Source: Desmonostoc muscorum FACHB-395
GTDB taxonomy: Bacteria; Cyanobacteriota; Cyanobacteriia; Cyanobacteriales; Nostocaceae
Assembly (NCBI RefSeq): GCF_014698035.1
Contig: NZ_JACJSF010000044.1
Location: 1 to 60,994 of the forward strand
Reading direction: 5' to 3'
DNA: 60,994 bases
Both the position numbers and the translations under genes were made by a program. Every line of letters starts with the position of its first letter. The stretch's first letter is position 1. This document shows positions 18,538 to 28,057 of the stretch, piece by piece. The notes below the pieces were generated by a model. That model was given only the letters and a program-made list of their open reading frames with translations, did no database searches and had not been told where the DNA came from.

Positions 18538-21500
18538 ATGGACTTAGCTATTCGTTACTTATTACATGGACAATCTAATCACTACAATAGCCAGGAAAAA
18601 TTATATATTATTTCTTCCTTTGACTCTTTATGGAAAAAGTTAGCGGAACAGCTTTTATTAATTAAAAATGAGTCATGGAGGCTAATTGACTCTAGTTTAG
18701 CTACATCAATTTCTGAATCACAGTTTACACAGCTTGGCATTAGTCAATTAACTAAAGATGCTGTCATAGATTTATTACATGAACTCCTAAAACAACCAGG
18801 AAATAGTATTTGCCAGTTGGGAACTACACAATTAAATGACCATGAATGCGAAGAAATATTAAACGAGGTAGGGAAAAATTATAACAATAAAGACTTATGG
18901 AAAGCCCTACCATTACACAAAACTATAGAAGGGAATTTAGTACCTATCACAGATAACACCTATGTTGAAAATGAAGAGCCTTTATTGTCATTAAAACACT
19001 TACCGTTACAAATAACCTTAATTACAAAAGACGTTAACATTTTACACTTATCAGATGAAGAGTGGATTCCTCAATGGAATGCTTCTGCTGCTATGAGCAT
19101 ATTATTAGCACAAACCAACCTTCACAATTATATGCAATTAATTTTACAGCTTTTGCAGTACTCACCAGAGGTTAGACAAAAATATAACGAGAGACTAAGG
19201 GAATTACCTTGGTTAAAATTATCATCTGGTCAACCCATATCCCCTCAGTATATTGTCAAATATCCTAATTATTTAAAAGATTACGAAAAATCTTTAGTTG
19301 AATTACACGAAGGTTATTACTTACCATCAGACTTAGCCCAAGTCAGGGGAAACTATACATATATTGATAAATTGTATCAGCAATTTACTGACGAAAATAT
19401 TTTACTAGATATTCTCGCCAAACAACCATATTTATATAAGGTTATCATTACCATAATTGACCATAAACTAGAAAATAAACAAAACCCAAATTTTGATACT
19501 TCAACTGTACAAATTCTCCAATCAACTGAATGGTTAATTACCAATAATAAGATATCCATTAAACCATCGCAGGTTCTTTTTATAGATGAATTAGAGCCAG
19601 AAATCCAAAATATTCTTGATGATGTAAAAAATACTGATTGGGTAACAGCATCACAGCTTGATAATGAAATTATCGCCAATGAAGATGTTTTAAAATGGTT
19701 AAGTCATCAGCTATTGATTAATGGGAAGGACGCTTTAAAAGTTGTTAGTGAAATTATTTCCCAATTTCCCCAATATTATTTAGGTGATTTTACTAAAAAT
19801 GAATTTCTTTTAGAAACTGCTTTAGAAATATTTCGCGGAATTCCTTCCCATATTTTACCTGTATGGAACTTAGTTAACAAAATCGTAAAGCTGCGCGGAA
19901 AAGAATTCTTTCAAAAATACATATTACCTGATATTTTACAACCTATTCCAGAAACTCAACTAATTAATTTATTAGGTTGGTTATCTGAGATTTTCCCATC
20001 TACTGATACAAAATCTATTGAACTTTATAATCAATATCTCACACAAGCTGTTAATTATCACAACTTTGCTACAGACATTCTCCCTAATATCTTGCTGCTT
20101 AATAACTTAGGTAAATGGAACTCGCCTCAAATTTTATGTGTAAACATTCCCAATATTGCTGCATCACACATCTTAGATAACACACAAGAAAAAATTATCA
20201 AAAATTACTTAGTCCAAGTTTCACAAGCAACTCAGCAACAGGATGAAAAACAAGAAGACAATACCATAGACTTAGATTTAGAAGAATATTTTCAAAATTG
20301 GCATTATCATGTTTATTCAGAAGCTATTGGTACATTTATTTGTTTAATAGCCGATAATAATGAGAAATTCCGAAAGTTAGCACAAGCCTTCCTAAGAAAC
20401 AAAAACTTAGATTTAGTACATCATAGATTACTAGGAACAATAACATCTCGTTCTTTTACCATAGTTGAATCTAAAGGAGATACAGAAAAAGTTCCATCTT
20501 TAATTAATGGGTATTACTTCATCGCTAGGAAGAAGGAAGGAAAATCAGAAAGTATTTTTGTCAATCAATTAGACCCTTATACTAACAAACTCGTACTATC
20601 ATCAATTGATATTTCCCAATACAACAGAGAAGAATTATCTAATTTATTAAAAGATGCTGCGAGAGATTTAATCCAAAATGTTTATCAAGTAACAGATGTC
20701 AATGAAAGTTTAGATAGTGTTTGGAAAAGCTTAACCAAATCTGAACAAATAGACGTACCAGTAGCTCGTAATGTCATATTGGAAAATGTACCTTTCATTC
20801 TCAAATTCTTAAACGTTCATAGACAAGATCAACAAATCCAAGAAATTTTGTTGGAATTGGATAAGGCCCTATCTCAACGTGAGGAATACCGCCTATACAA
20901 TCAAGATTTCACGAGTATTGATACAAATATTTATAATCTCAAACAACAGCTAGGTAATCTATTAGAGAATAATAGTTCTATCCAAGATATTGCTAATATT
21001 GTACTACAAGCAGTGCGAGAAAAAATAAGATTTTATGGATATCACTTTACCAATATTCCTTTTGAAATCTTTCAAAATGCAGATGATACTTTAGTTGAAT
21101 TAGAAACGATGTCTCAAGGACAGCCAATACCGAACGAACGCCAAAAATTTGTTATTGAAATTGCAAAAAAGACAATCACTATCATCTATTGGGGTAGACC
21201 AATCAATTGTTTTACCCATCCTGATTATCCTTTAAATGATTATCGAAATAAAGGGTTCGGACAAGATTTAGAAAAAATGTTATTGTTTAATTATTCTGAT
21301 AAAGACTCTGATGTTACAGGTAAATTTGGCTTAGGATTTAAAAGCGTTCACTTAATTTGTCGAGAACCTTATATAATTAGTAGTCGTGTAGCTTTTAAAA
21401 TTACTGCGGGATTACTTCCTAGTATATTAAAAGGTAATAGTATAGATTCAGTTATCACTTACCGTGATAGACTAGAGAAAAAATTACAGCAATATAATCC

Positions 21501-23574
21501 CAATATATTTGATGGGACAGTAATCAGCTTACCGATTGATAGTAACTTCGATATATCTGCAAATGATATAACCCAAGAATTTGAAAAATTAATAGGTTTA
21601 TTACTAATTTTTGCTAGAAAAATCAAAAAATGCTATCTTGTCAAAGATAATCAAACAATTATAAATTGGAATCCACAATACTTATTAGGAGAACCCAGTA
21701 TTGAAGTGGGAGAAGTATTAATTGCCAAATTTACAACTAATGCTATATGTCTGAAGTTAGGCAATTATGGACATTTCCTCATGACTATAGATGAAAAAGA
21801 AAATAAATTGCGAGCTTCATTACCTCATGATATTCCCAATATTTGGGTTACTGCACCGACTAAAGAAAAGTTAGGTTTAAGTTTTATAATTAATGCTGCA
21901 TTTCAACTAAATCCGGGGCGCTCAACAGTTATTGAGACTGAAAATAATAACATACTCATCAAGCAACTGGGTGTTGAATTAGGAAAACAGTTATGTATAT
22001 TATTTAAAATCTCTGAAAATAATTGGGAATATTTTCGAGAAATTCTACAACTACGTACAGCAAATTGTTATGATTTTTGGAATTTAATTTGGGAAGAATT
22101 AGCAGTAAAAATATTAAATCAGCAATCTATTCTAGTTCGGGCAATGCTCTCTGGTAATAAAGGAATGGGATATTTCTTAAATCAATGTCCTGCATTACCC
22201 AATGGTTTATCTGGAGACTATCAAGAATTAGTTTTGCCTCAGAATATTCAATATATTGTTGAGTATAGCTTAAAGCAACCAGAAATTTTTAGTTATGTCA
22301 TTCAATGGAGAGATATTCAAAATAAATTCCAAAAAAACAATATTATTCATGGTAACGAATGGGATAAATTTCAGCAACTTATTTCCTATTCACCTGTTAA
22401 AGAAAAGTTTGATGCCAAACCACTAACACTATTGCAAATTTTGCAGTGGCAACTACCAAATCTTCAAGCGAATATTCAAAGAGCAGAAGAAACAGGTAAA
22501 TTAATTAATCGAACTACCTTAGATAATATTAGAAAGCAAAATTTCTCAGAGTATGAGCAAATAAAATCTTGGTTAAGCACAGTTAAATTTCTCAGCCAGG
22601 ATAACAATACTGACCAAACAGCCTGTAATTTATTCGTAAACAATAGCCAAGAAATACTAGATATAGAAACAAAACTCTTAGCTGACTTCGCACCAGATAA
22701 TTATCTTTTAAACAAAGATTATAAAACCACAGGGTTAGAGTTTTTCTATGCTTGCCGTCAAGACAAACCAAACATACAAGATGCAACCCTGACCGAATGG
22801 ATTAATATGATTGCACCAGAAGATCAAGAGCGACATTCGGCAGTTCAACTCTATTTACAGTGCATAAAAAAATGTGGCACTTTATCCCCAGTATTAGAAC
22901 AAAAATTGCAAAAAAATTATACCTCAGAAGGCATATCACAGAATGAACAGACATCAGAACCCCAAAGTACTGATAGTGTGAAAGATACAGGCCCAGATGG
23001 AAAAGGTAATTTTAACTGGGGACCCCCAGGAGAAAAACTTGCTCGCCTATTTTATGAACAAATATATATTGGAAAAGAATATGAACTGACTCATAATGGT
23101 GGACTTTATGATTATCTATTAACAAAAAATGCAGGAAGATTTAAAATAATCGAAGTGAAAACTATTAGTGAACAAAATAAATCGATAAGATTACCACAAT
23201 TTGAATGGAATCAATTAATTACTGAAACTCGATTTTATGAATTATTTATTGTCCCCCATTCTTCAGGTAATGTTTCAAGGGTTATTAGAATTACAAATGT
23301 TTGGGGAACTTTACAAAAAGCATTAGAAAATTTAAAGTTACAGCATTTAACAGACGAAACAAAATATATAGATTCCTTGATAGGATTACAGGAAGAAAAA
23401 CAAGAAAACATTGTCATTTTTAATTGGCAAAGACTAATTAATACTTACAAAACCCAAAGTAAAGATGAAAATATTATGATTTATACTTGTAACGCTAAAC
23501 TTATTCAAGCACCTGAAGGTGAACCTGAAAAAGCAGATGCCAAATTAGATGAACGATTTCACTTACAACCTTAA
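18538..23574 (+). CDS. Giant sacsin-like ATPase with C-terminal NOV/DUF3883 nuclease-like domain
   Basis: The 1678-residue protein has no domain I recognise in its first 800 residues. A GHKL ATPase module then appears at about 835-950: PFEIFQNADDT as N-box and VTGKFGLGFKSVHLICREP as glycine loop, the latter almost a copy of the loop in the preceding protein. At about 1500-1600 a NOV_C (DUF3883) domain follows, with GGLYDYLL and FKIIEVKT, the D...ExK layout of a restriction-endonuclease-like fold. Combining an ATPase with a nuclease-like tail suggests a defence effector. It is co-transcribed with the 807-residue protein and lies between pglX and pglZ. Confidence 0.75.
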   Translation: MDLAIRYLLHGQSNHYNSQEKLYIISSFDSLWKKLAEQLLLIKNESWRLIDSSLATSISESQFTQLGISQLTKDAVIDLLHELLKQPGNSICQLGTTQLNDHECEEILNEVGKNYNNKDLWKALPLHKTIEGNLVPITDNTYVENEEPLLSLKHLPLQITLITKDVNILHLSDEEWIPQWNASAAMSILLAQTNLHNYMQLILQLLQYSPEVRQKYNERLRELPWLKLSSGQPISPQYIVKYPNYLKDYEKSLVELHEGYYLPSDLAQVRGNYTYIDKLYQQFTDENILLDILAKQPYLYKVIITIIDHKLENKQNPNFDTSTVQILQSTEWLITNNKISIKPSQVLFIDELEPEIQNILDDVKNTDWVTASQLDNEIIANEDVLKWLSHQLLINGKDALKVVSEIISQFPQYYLGDFTKNEFLLETALEIFRGIPSHILPVWNLVNKIVKLRGKEFFQKYILPDILQPIPETQLINLLGWLSEIFPSTDTKSIELYNQYLTQAVNYHNFATDILPNILLLNNLGKWNSPQILCVNIPNIAASHILDNTQEKIIKNYLVQVSQATQQQDEKQEDNTIDLDLEEYFQNWHYHVYSEAIGTFICLIADNNEKFRKLAQAFLRNKNLDLVHHRLLGTITSRSFTIVESKGDTEKVPSLINGYYFIARKKEGKSESIFVNQLDPYTNKLVLSSIDISQYNREELSNLLKDAARDLIQNVYQVTDVNESLDSVWKSLTKSEQIDVPVARNVILENVPFILKFLNVHRQDQQIQEILLELDKALSQREEYRLYNQDFTSIDTNIYNLKQQLGNLLENNSSIQDIANIVLQAVREKIRFYGYHFTNIPFEIFQNADDTLVELETMSQGQPIPNERQKFVIEIAKKTITIIYWGRPINCFTHPDYPLNDYRNKGFGQDLEKMLLFNYSDKDSDVTGKFGLGFKSVHLICREPYIISSRVAFKITAGLLPSILKGNSIDSVITYRDRLEKKLQQYNPNIFDGTVISLPIDSNFDISANDITQEFEKLIGLLLIFARKIKKCYLVKDNQTIINWNPQYLLGEPSIEVGEVLIAKFTTNAICLKLGNYGHFLMTIDEKENKLRASLPHDIPNIWVTAPTKEKLGLSFIINAAFQLNPGRSTVIETENNNILIKQLGVELGKQLCILFKISENNWEYFREILQLRTANCYDFWNLIWEELAVKILNQQSILVRAMLSGNKGMGYFLNQCPALPNGLSGDYQELVLPQNIQYIVEYSLKQPEIFSYVIQWRDIQNKFQKNNIIHGNEWDKFQQLISYSPVKEKFDAKPLTLLQILQWQLPNLQANIQRAEETGKLINRTTLDNIRKQNFSEYEQIKSWLSTVKFLSQDNNTDQTACNLFVNNSQEILDIETKLLADFAPDNYLLNKDYKTTGLEFFYACRQDKPNIQDATLTEWINMIAPEDQERHSAVQLYLQCIKKCGTLSPVLEQKLQKNYTSEGISQNEQTSEPQSTDSVKDTGPDGKGNFNWGPPGEKLARLFYEQIYIGKEYELTHNGGLYDYLLTKNAGRFKIIEVKTISEQNKSIRLPQFEWNQLITETRFYELFIVPHSSGNVSRVIRITNVWGTLQKALENLKLQHLTDETKYIDSLIGLQEEKQENIVIFNWQRLINTYKTQSKDENIMIYTCNAKLIQAPEGEPEKADAKLDERFHLQP

Positions 23575-23791
23575 AGCTAGACTAAAATTATCCCTAATTA
23601 TTCAACTTATAAGTTATTGCAACTTACTCTATTCATGATACAGGTTTAACTGCCAATACTTTCAATAGTCAACAACAAATTTCGTCTTTGTCAGGAAATT
23701 AGGAAATAGCTCAAGAATAACGGCTTTAGTAACAAAATTACCTAAAAATACTAACAAAATCTATGTTTATCTTAACTATTCCCCAATTACT

Positions 23792-26647
23792 ATGTCCATT
23801 ATTACCAGCTATCTAGAAGACGAAATAAAACAGAAATTACGGGAACAAGGTATAGTCATCTGGCTAGATAAAGATGCACACTATAACAGTTATGTTGATG
23901 AACTGATAACTCGTCATCGCCAAGGTGAATTTTTTGCCCCAGTCGTCGCCTTTCGCGGTAGTTATCTAGAAATGTTATTTGCCCTGGAATCTTATGGTAA
24001 TGGACTTGTCCCCGAACCATTGCTAATTCATCTGCCCGGACATACAGAAGATACCATCCGCAAAACCCCAATTTTAGAACTTTACCGGGCTGGTTATCGT
24101 TTTCGCAAAGCTTTAGACACCCTTATCCGCGAAGCCTCTACAGGTCAAGTTACTCCCACAGAATTAGAAAACTACCTTTCTCAAAGCGTTACCGACCTCA
24201 CCGCCGCCGAAACTTGGTTAGAAAATACCCTCTCTCAACCCCAAGACAGCCTAGCTAAATATTTAGATAATTTCAGCCTAGAGTGGATTTTGGAAGGTTT
24301 GCTGGATTTAGACAGCATCATAAATGAAGCTAAAAAGTTACGGGCTAAATTCCCAGATACCCACAGCCTCGACACCCTTACCCAACATCTTTACCGTCAC
24401 ACAGGAATGGATGAGACGTTTTTACAGTTCTACAGCAACCAAGAAACCCTCTCCTTTTCCAGATTAGGTGAAGCCTTCGCCGCGTGGCTGATGTGCGTTG
24501 AATATGTCCAAGACCTCAACCGTTCACCCCATCTTCCCCAACTCCAATCCCTCAACCAACTTTCTCCACCCCTACGGAAAAACTGTAAACAACTAATAGA
24601 ATATCTTCGCCAGCGCCATCCCGACACCTACGCCACCAAAGCGGTAATTGTAGAGTCTCACCTAGAACCAGAACTACAAAAACTTACCCCAGAAGAATTA
24701 AGTAAAATTAAAACTTTCCAATGGGGAGAAAACGCAATTCTAGCCGCAGCCGTCCAAGCACTATTAGCGGCGGAATTTAGCAAAGTTTTAGGCTGGTCAC
24801 AACCGCGCACAGAATTACCTGCATTTTGGTTAGAACGCGATCGCACTCATAAAATAGAATGGACACTCATCCAATCAGCTGCGACTTTCGGCGATAAAAT
24901 TCAAAACTCAGGACGCATCAAAACCTTAGATAATCTGAGAGCAGCCCTAGAATACTATACCCAATCTGGTTATCAAGTGGATCGAGCGCATCGCCGTTTT
25001 GAGCAGCAATGTTTTAACCTGTTAGAGTCTAAATTACCCCACTTTGCCCAACTCCTCGAAGCCACCGAAAAACTCCGCCGCCAATACCGAATTTGGGCAG
25101 ATACCTTAGCGCAAGACTTCACCGCCATCTGCCAAAAAGACAGCTTTTTACCAGAAGACGACCTCCAACAGCGAACTCTCTACGACCAAGTTATCCACCC
25201 TCTGACCCAAAACAATCATAAGAAAGTTGCCTACTTCTTAATTGATGCCTTCCGCTACGAAATGGCTACAGAACTGCTAAAAGAATTTACTGAAGCTGGT
25301 ACTATAGTTTCCCTGAAAGCGAGGTATGCAGAATTACCCAGTATCACCGCCGTAGGCATGAACGCCTTAGCCCCTGTTAGCCAAGGAGGAAAGCTACTCT
25401 TAGCTGGTGATAATGGCTTTAAAGGTTTTAAAACAGGTGAGTATACAGTCCGTAGTCCCCAAGAAAGGGTCAGGGCGATGAAAGATAAAAGTATCTCTCA
25501 TCATGGTAAGGGCAACAAAGACATTGCCAGCTTTAACTTAACTGAAGTTCGTAATAATACAACATCTAAGCTAAAAAAAAGCTGTGCTGATGTCCGTTTG
25601 ATTGTCATTCACAGTCGAGAAATTGACGATGCAGGGGAAGCTAACCTGGGTTTAGCCACCTTTGAAAGTTGGCTTCAGCAAATTAAAGCCGCCTGGAATC
25701 ACTTAAAAAACATCGGTGTGAATGAATTTGTCTTGACTGCCGACCACGGTTTTTTACTGCAAGACCACACCACTCAAGAAATAAAATATGGTAGTAAAAA
25801 AGACCCTAACCGCCGCCATATCATAGATTTAGAACCACGCTCTGAGCAAGGGTGCGTTACAGTTTCTCTGAGTTCCCTAAAATATGAAGGGCAAAATAAA
25901 TACTTAATTTTTAGTAAAGATACATCTGTATTTGCCACAGGTAATCCCGGTGCTACCTTTGTACACGGCGGTAACAGCTTGCAAGAGCGCGTCATTCCTG
26001 TACTCACAGTATCTCACCGTTATAATTCCCATTTGGGAATGGTGAAATACTTAATTGAAGCCCAAGCAGATAATAACAAAATTCGCTTAAGAGTTAAGCC
26101 AGCCCCCTTACCTCAAAGCGTGCTAAATTTTGCCGAAGCCAAGACAATTAATTTAGCTTTCCATGTTCCTAACCGTCAGGATATCCAGATCACAATTAAA
26201 GATGTTATCGGCGCAGGGATAAATAACCAACAACTGCAAATTCCCGTTACAGATGAATGGGTAGAAGTGCTATTTGACCTAAGAGGACAACGTGATGAGC
26301 GAGTCCGCATTGAGATTTTTCACCCTGACGGTATTGAAGATATAGAAGCGACCATTCCCCAAGAATATTTTGACGTTTCTGGTTCCCTAAAAACCGAAAT
26401 TCCTACCACGCAAATACCAAGCATCAATGATTGGCAAGATAGTTTTGAGGATAAAACAGTAGCCCAAGTATTCCTTCATCTCCAAAAACATAACTCTATT
26501 ACTGAAATAGAACTCACTCAAATTCTCGGTAACGCCAGAAAAGCCAGGCGCTTTGCCTTAGATTTTGAGGAATACTTGAAGAAAGTTCCCTTCTCAGTCA
26601 GGATTGAAACGACAAGTAACGGTAAGCGTTACGTCAAGCAAAACTAA
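23792..26647 (+). CDS. pglZ: BREX alkaline-phosphatase-superfamily protein PglZ
   Basis: A 951-residue protein with the PglZ core in its second half: VAYFLIDAFRYEMATELL, where the Asp and nearby residues correspond to the metal site of the alkaline phosphatase superfamily, and FVLTADHGFLLQDH, the matching His/Asp motif. The N-terminal 450 residues are the helical platform seen in BREX PglZ proteins. PglZ is one of the two signature BREX genes. It starts at ATG 23792 after a 217-base AT-rich gap that follows the sacsin-like genes and could hold an internal promoter. Confidence 0.93.
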   Translation: MSIITSYLEDEIKQKLREQGIVIWLDKDAHYNSYVDELITRHRQGEFFAPVVAFRGSYLEMLFALESYGNGLVPEPLLIHLPGHTEDTIRKTPILELYRAGYRFRKALDTLIREASTGQVTPTELENYLSQSVTDLTAAETWLENTLSQPQDSLAKYLDNFSLEWILEGLLDLDSIINEAKKLRAKFPDTHSLDTLTQHLYRHTGMDETFLQFYSNQETLSFSRLGEAFAAWLMCVEYVQDLNRSPHLPQLQSLNQLSPPLRKNCKQLIEYLRQRHPDTYATKAVIVESHLEPELQKLTPEELSKIKTFQWGENAILAAAVQALLAAEFSKVLGWSQPRTELPAFWLERDRTHKIEWTLIQSAATFGDKIQNSGRIKTLDNLRAALEYYTQSGYQVDRAHRRFEQQCFNLLESKLPHFAQLLEATEKLRRQYRIWADTLAQDFTAICQKDSFLPEDDLQQRTLYDQVIHPLTQNNHKKVAYFLIDAFRYEMATELLKEFTEAGTIVSLKARYAELPSITAVGMNALAPVSQGGKLLLAGDNGFKGFKTGEYTVRSPQERVRAMKDKSISHHGKGNKDIASFNLTEVRNNTTSKLKKSCADVRLIVIHSREIDDAGEANLGLATFESWLQQIKAAWNHLKNIGVNEFVLTADHGFLLQDHTTQEIKYGSKKDPNRRHIIDLEPRSEQGCVTVSLSSLKYEGQNKYLIFSKDTSVFATGNPGATFVHGGNSLQERVIPVLTVSHRYNSHLGMVKYLIEAQADNNKIRLRVKPAPLPQSVLNFAEAKTINLAFHVPNRQDIQITIKDVIGAGINNQQLQIPVTDEWVEVLFDLRGQRDERVRIEIFHPDGIEDIEATIPQEYFDVSGSLKTEIPTTQIPSINDWQDSFEDKTVAQVFLHLQKHNSITEIELTQILGNARKARRFALDFEEYLKKVPFSVRIETTSNGKRYVKQN

Positions 26648-26662
26648 AATTAAAAATCAACT

Positions 26663-27979
26663 ATGGCAATCAGTGAACGAGATATTGAGCATATCTTTGA
26701 ACGCCTGCGTTCTGGAGTTGTTCCAGAAAGAGGTTTAGAAGCTTTTGCAGTCGGTATTGACAAACAACGTACAGAAATCCATCGCCAACTCAAACTAGCA
26801 GCTGATGGAGAAGGTGTATTTAAATTTCTTCGTGGTGGCTATGGCTGTGGTAAAACATTTATGTCATGTTTGGCAATTCTGGATGCCCAAGCCCAAGGTT
26901 TTGCGACTAGCTTTGTAGTGGTTTCTGACAACGATTTACACTTTTACAAATTTGATGATGTTTATCGTAAAGTCGTACAAGAATTGGGAACTAGTTCCTG
27001 TCCTAGAGGTGCTTTAAGCGACATCATTGACCGTTGGATTGCCCGTGTAGAAGATGCCCTAATTGCTGGGGGTGCTGACGAAAACAGTGATGAGTTTGAT
27101 ACTCTAGTGCAGCAACGTATGGAAGAAGAACTCGCCTCCCTAACTGGTGGTAAAGCCCCAGAAGATATGGCTAGAGTATTGCGGACTATTTTTATACTTA
27201 AACAAAAAGGTGAAATTGCGGAAGCTAGTGCTTTACTTTCTTGGCTCTCTGGTAGTGAAAATGTAGCAGCCAGCGCCAAAAAAATTGCCGGAATTAAAGG
27301 AGATATTGTCAGCCGGGATGCTCTCGATTACCTACAGGGTATTTTAGAGATTGTCAAAGCCGCAGGCTATAAGGGACTAGTAATTGTCATTGATGAAGTA
27401 GAAACAATTTTGCGAATGCGTCACGATAGCCGAGGTAAGTCCTTAAATGGAATTCGTCAAATTTGTGATGCGGCAGACCGCTACAAAGGCTTACTATGGA
27501 TTTTTACAGGGACACCCGAATTTTATGATACCAAACGTGGTGTAGGAGGTTTGGAACCTTTGAGCGATCGCATTCAATTTTTAGCTCCTGGTGGTTTTGC
27601 CAACCCCCGCCAACCCCAGTTGGATCTCAAACCTTTTGATGCTAAACGCCTTAAAGAAGTAGCCTTAAAATTGCGGGAAATTTATCCCACTGTAAATAAA
27701 ACAGTCCTAACTACCAAAGTCACCCCTGACTTTATTGAACGACTGGTTGCCAAAGTGACGGCAGGGTTTAAAGGCGATGTTGGAGTAGTTCCTCGTCAGT
27801 TTCTCCGTCAATTTGTCAACGTGTTAGACTTGGCGGCTAATGATGAGGAATTTGACCCCATGATCGCCGAGGGCTTTGAAGCTACTAATTTAACTGAAGT
27901 CGAAATCCGTATTCAGGAAGGTCGTCCCCTTTTCGATGCTGAACCAGAAGATATTCAAGGCTACGCTGTGGAATTTTAA
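26663..27979 (+). CDS. brxD: BREX ATP-binding protein BrxD
   Basis: The 438-residue ATPase has Walker A GGYGCGKT at residues 58-65 and Walker B GLVIVIDEVETIL near residue 240. The N-terminus ISERDIEHIFERLRSGVVPE is typical of the BrxD family found in BREX types 2 and 6, where the gene pairs with brxHI. It starts 15 bases after pglZ. It probably acts with the BrxHI helicase. Confidence 0.9.
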   Translation: MAISERDIEHIFERLRSGVVPERGLEAFAVGIDKQRTEIHRQLKLAADGEGVFKFLRGGYGCGKTFMSCLAILDAQAQGFATSFVVVSDNDLHFYKFDDVYRKVVQELGTSSCPRGALSDIIDRWIARVEDALIAGGADENSDEFDTLVQQRMEEELASLTGGKAPEDMARVLRTIFILKQKGEIAEASALLSWLSGSENVAASAKKIAGIKGDIVSRDALDYLQGILEIVKAAGYKGLVIVIDEVETILRMRHDSRGKSLNGIRQICDAADRYKGLLWIFTGTPEFYDTKRGVGGLEPLSDRIQFLAPGGFANPRQPQLDLKPFDAKRLKEVALKLREIYPTVNKTVLTTKVTPDFIERLVAKVTAGFKGDVGVVPRQFLRQFVNVLDLAANDEEFDPMIAEGFEATNLTEVEIRIQEGRPLFDAEPEDIQGYAVEF

Positions 27980-28057
27980 TCAGGTGAAGAATTGGGAATT
28001 GAAAGATTCTAATTTGAAATTTTGTAGCTTGCTTCCTGTAGGATAGTTTGAATTTTT

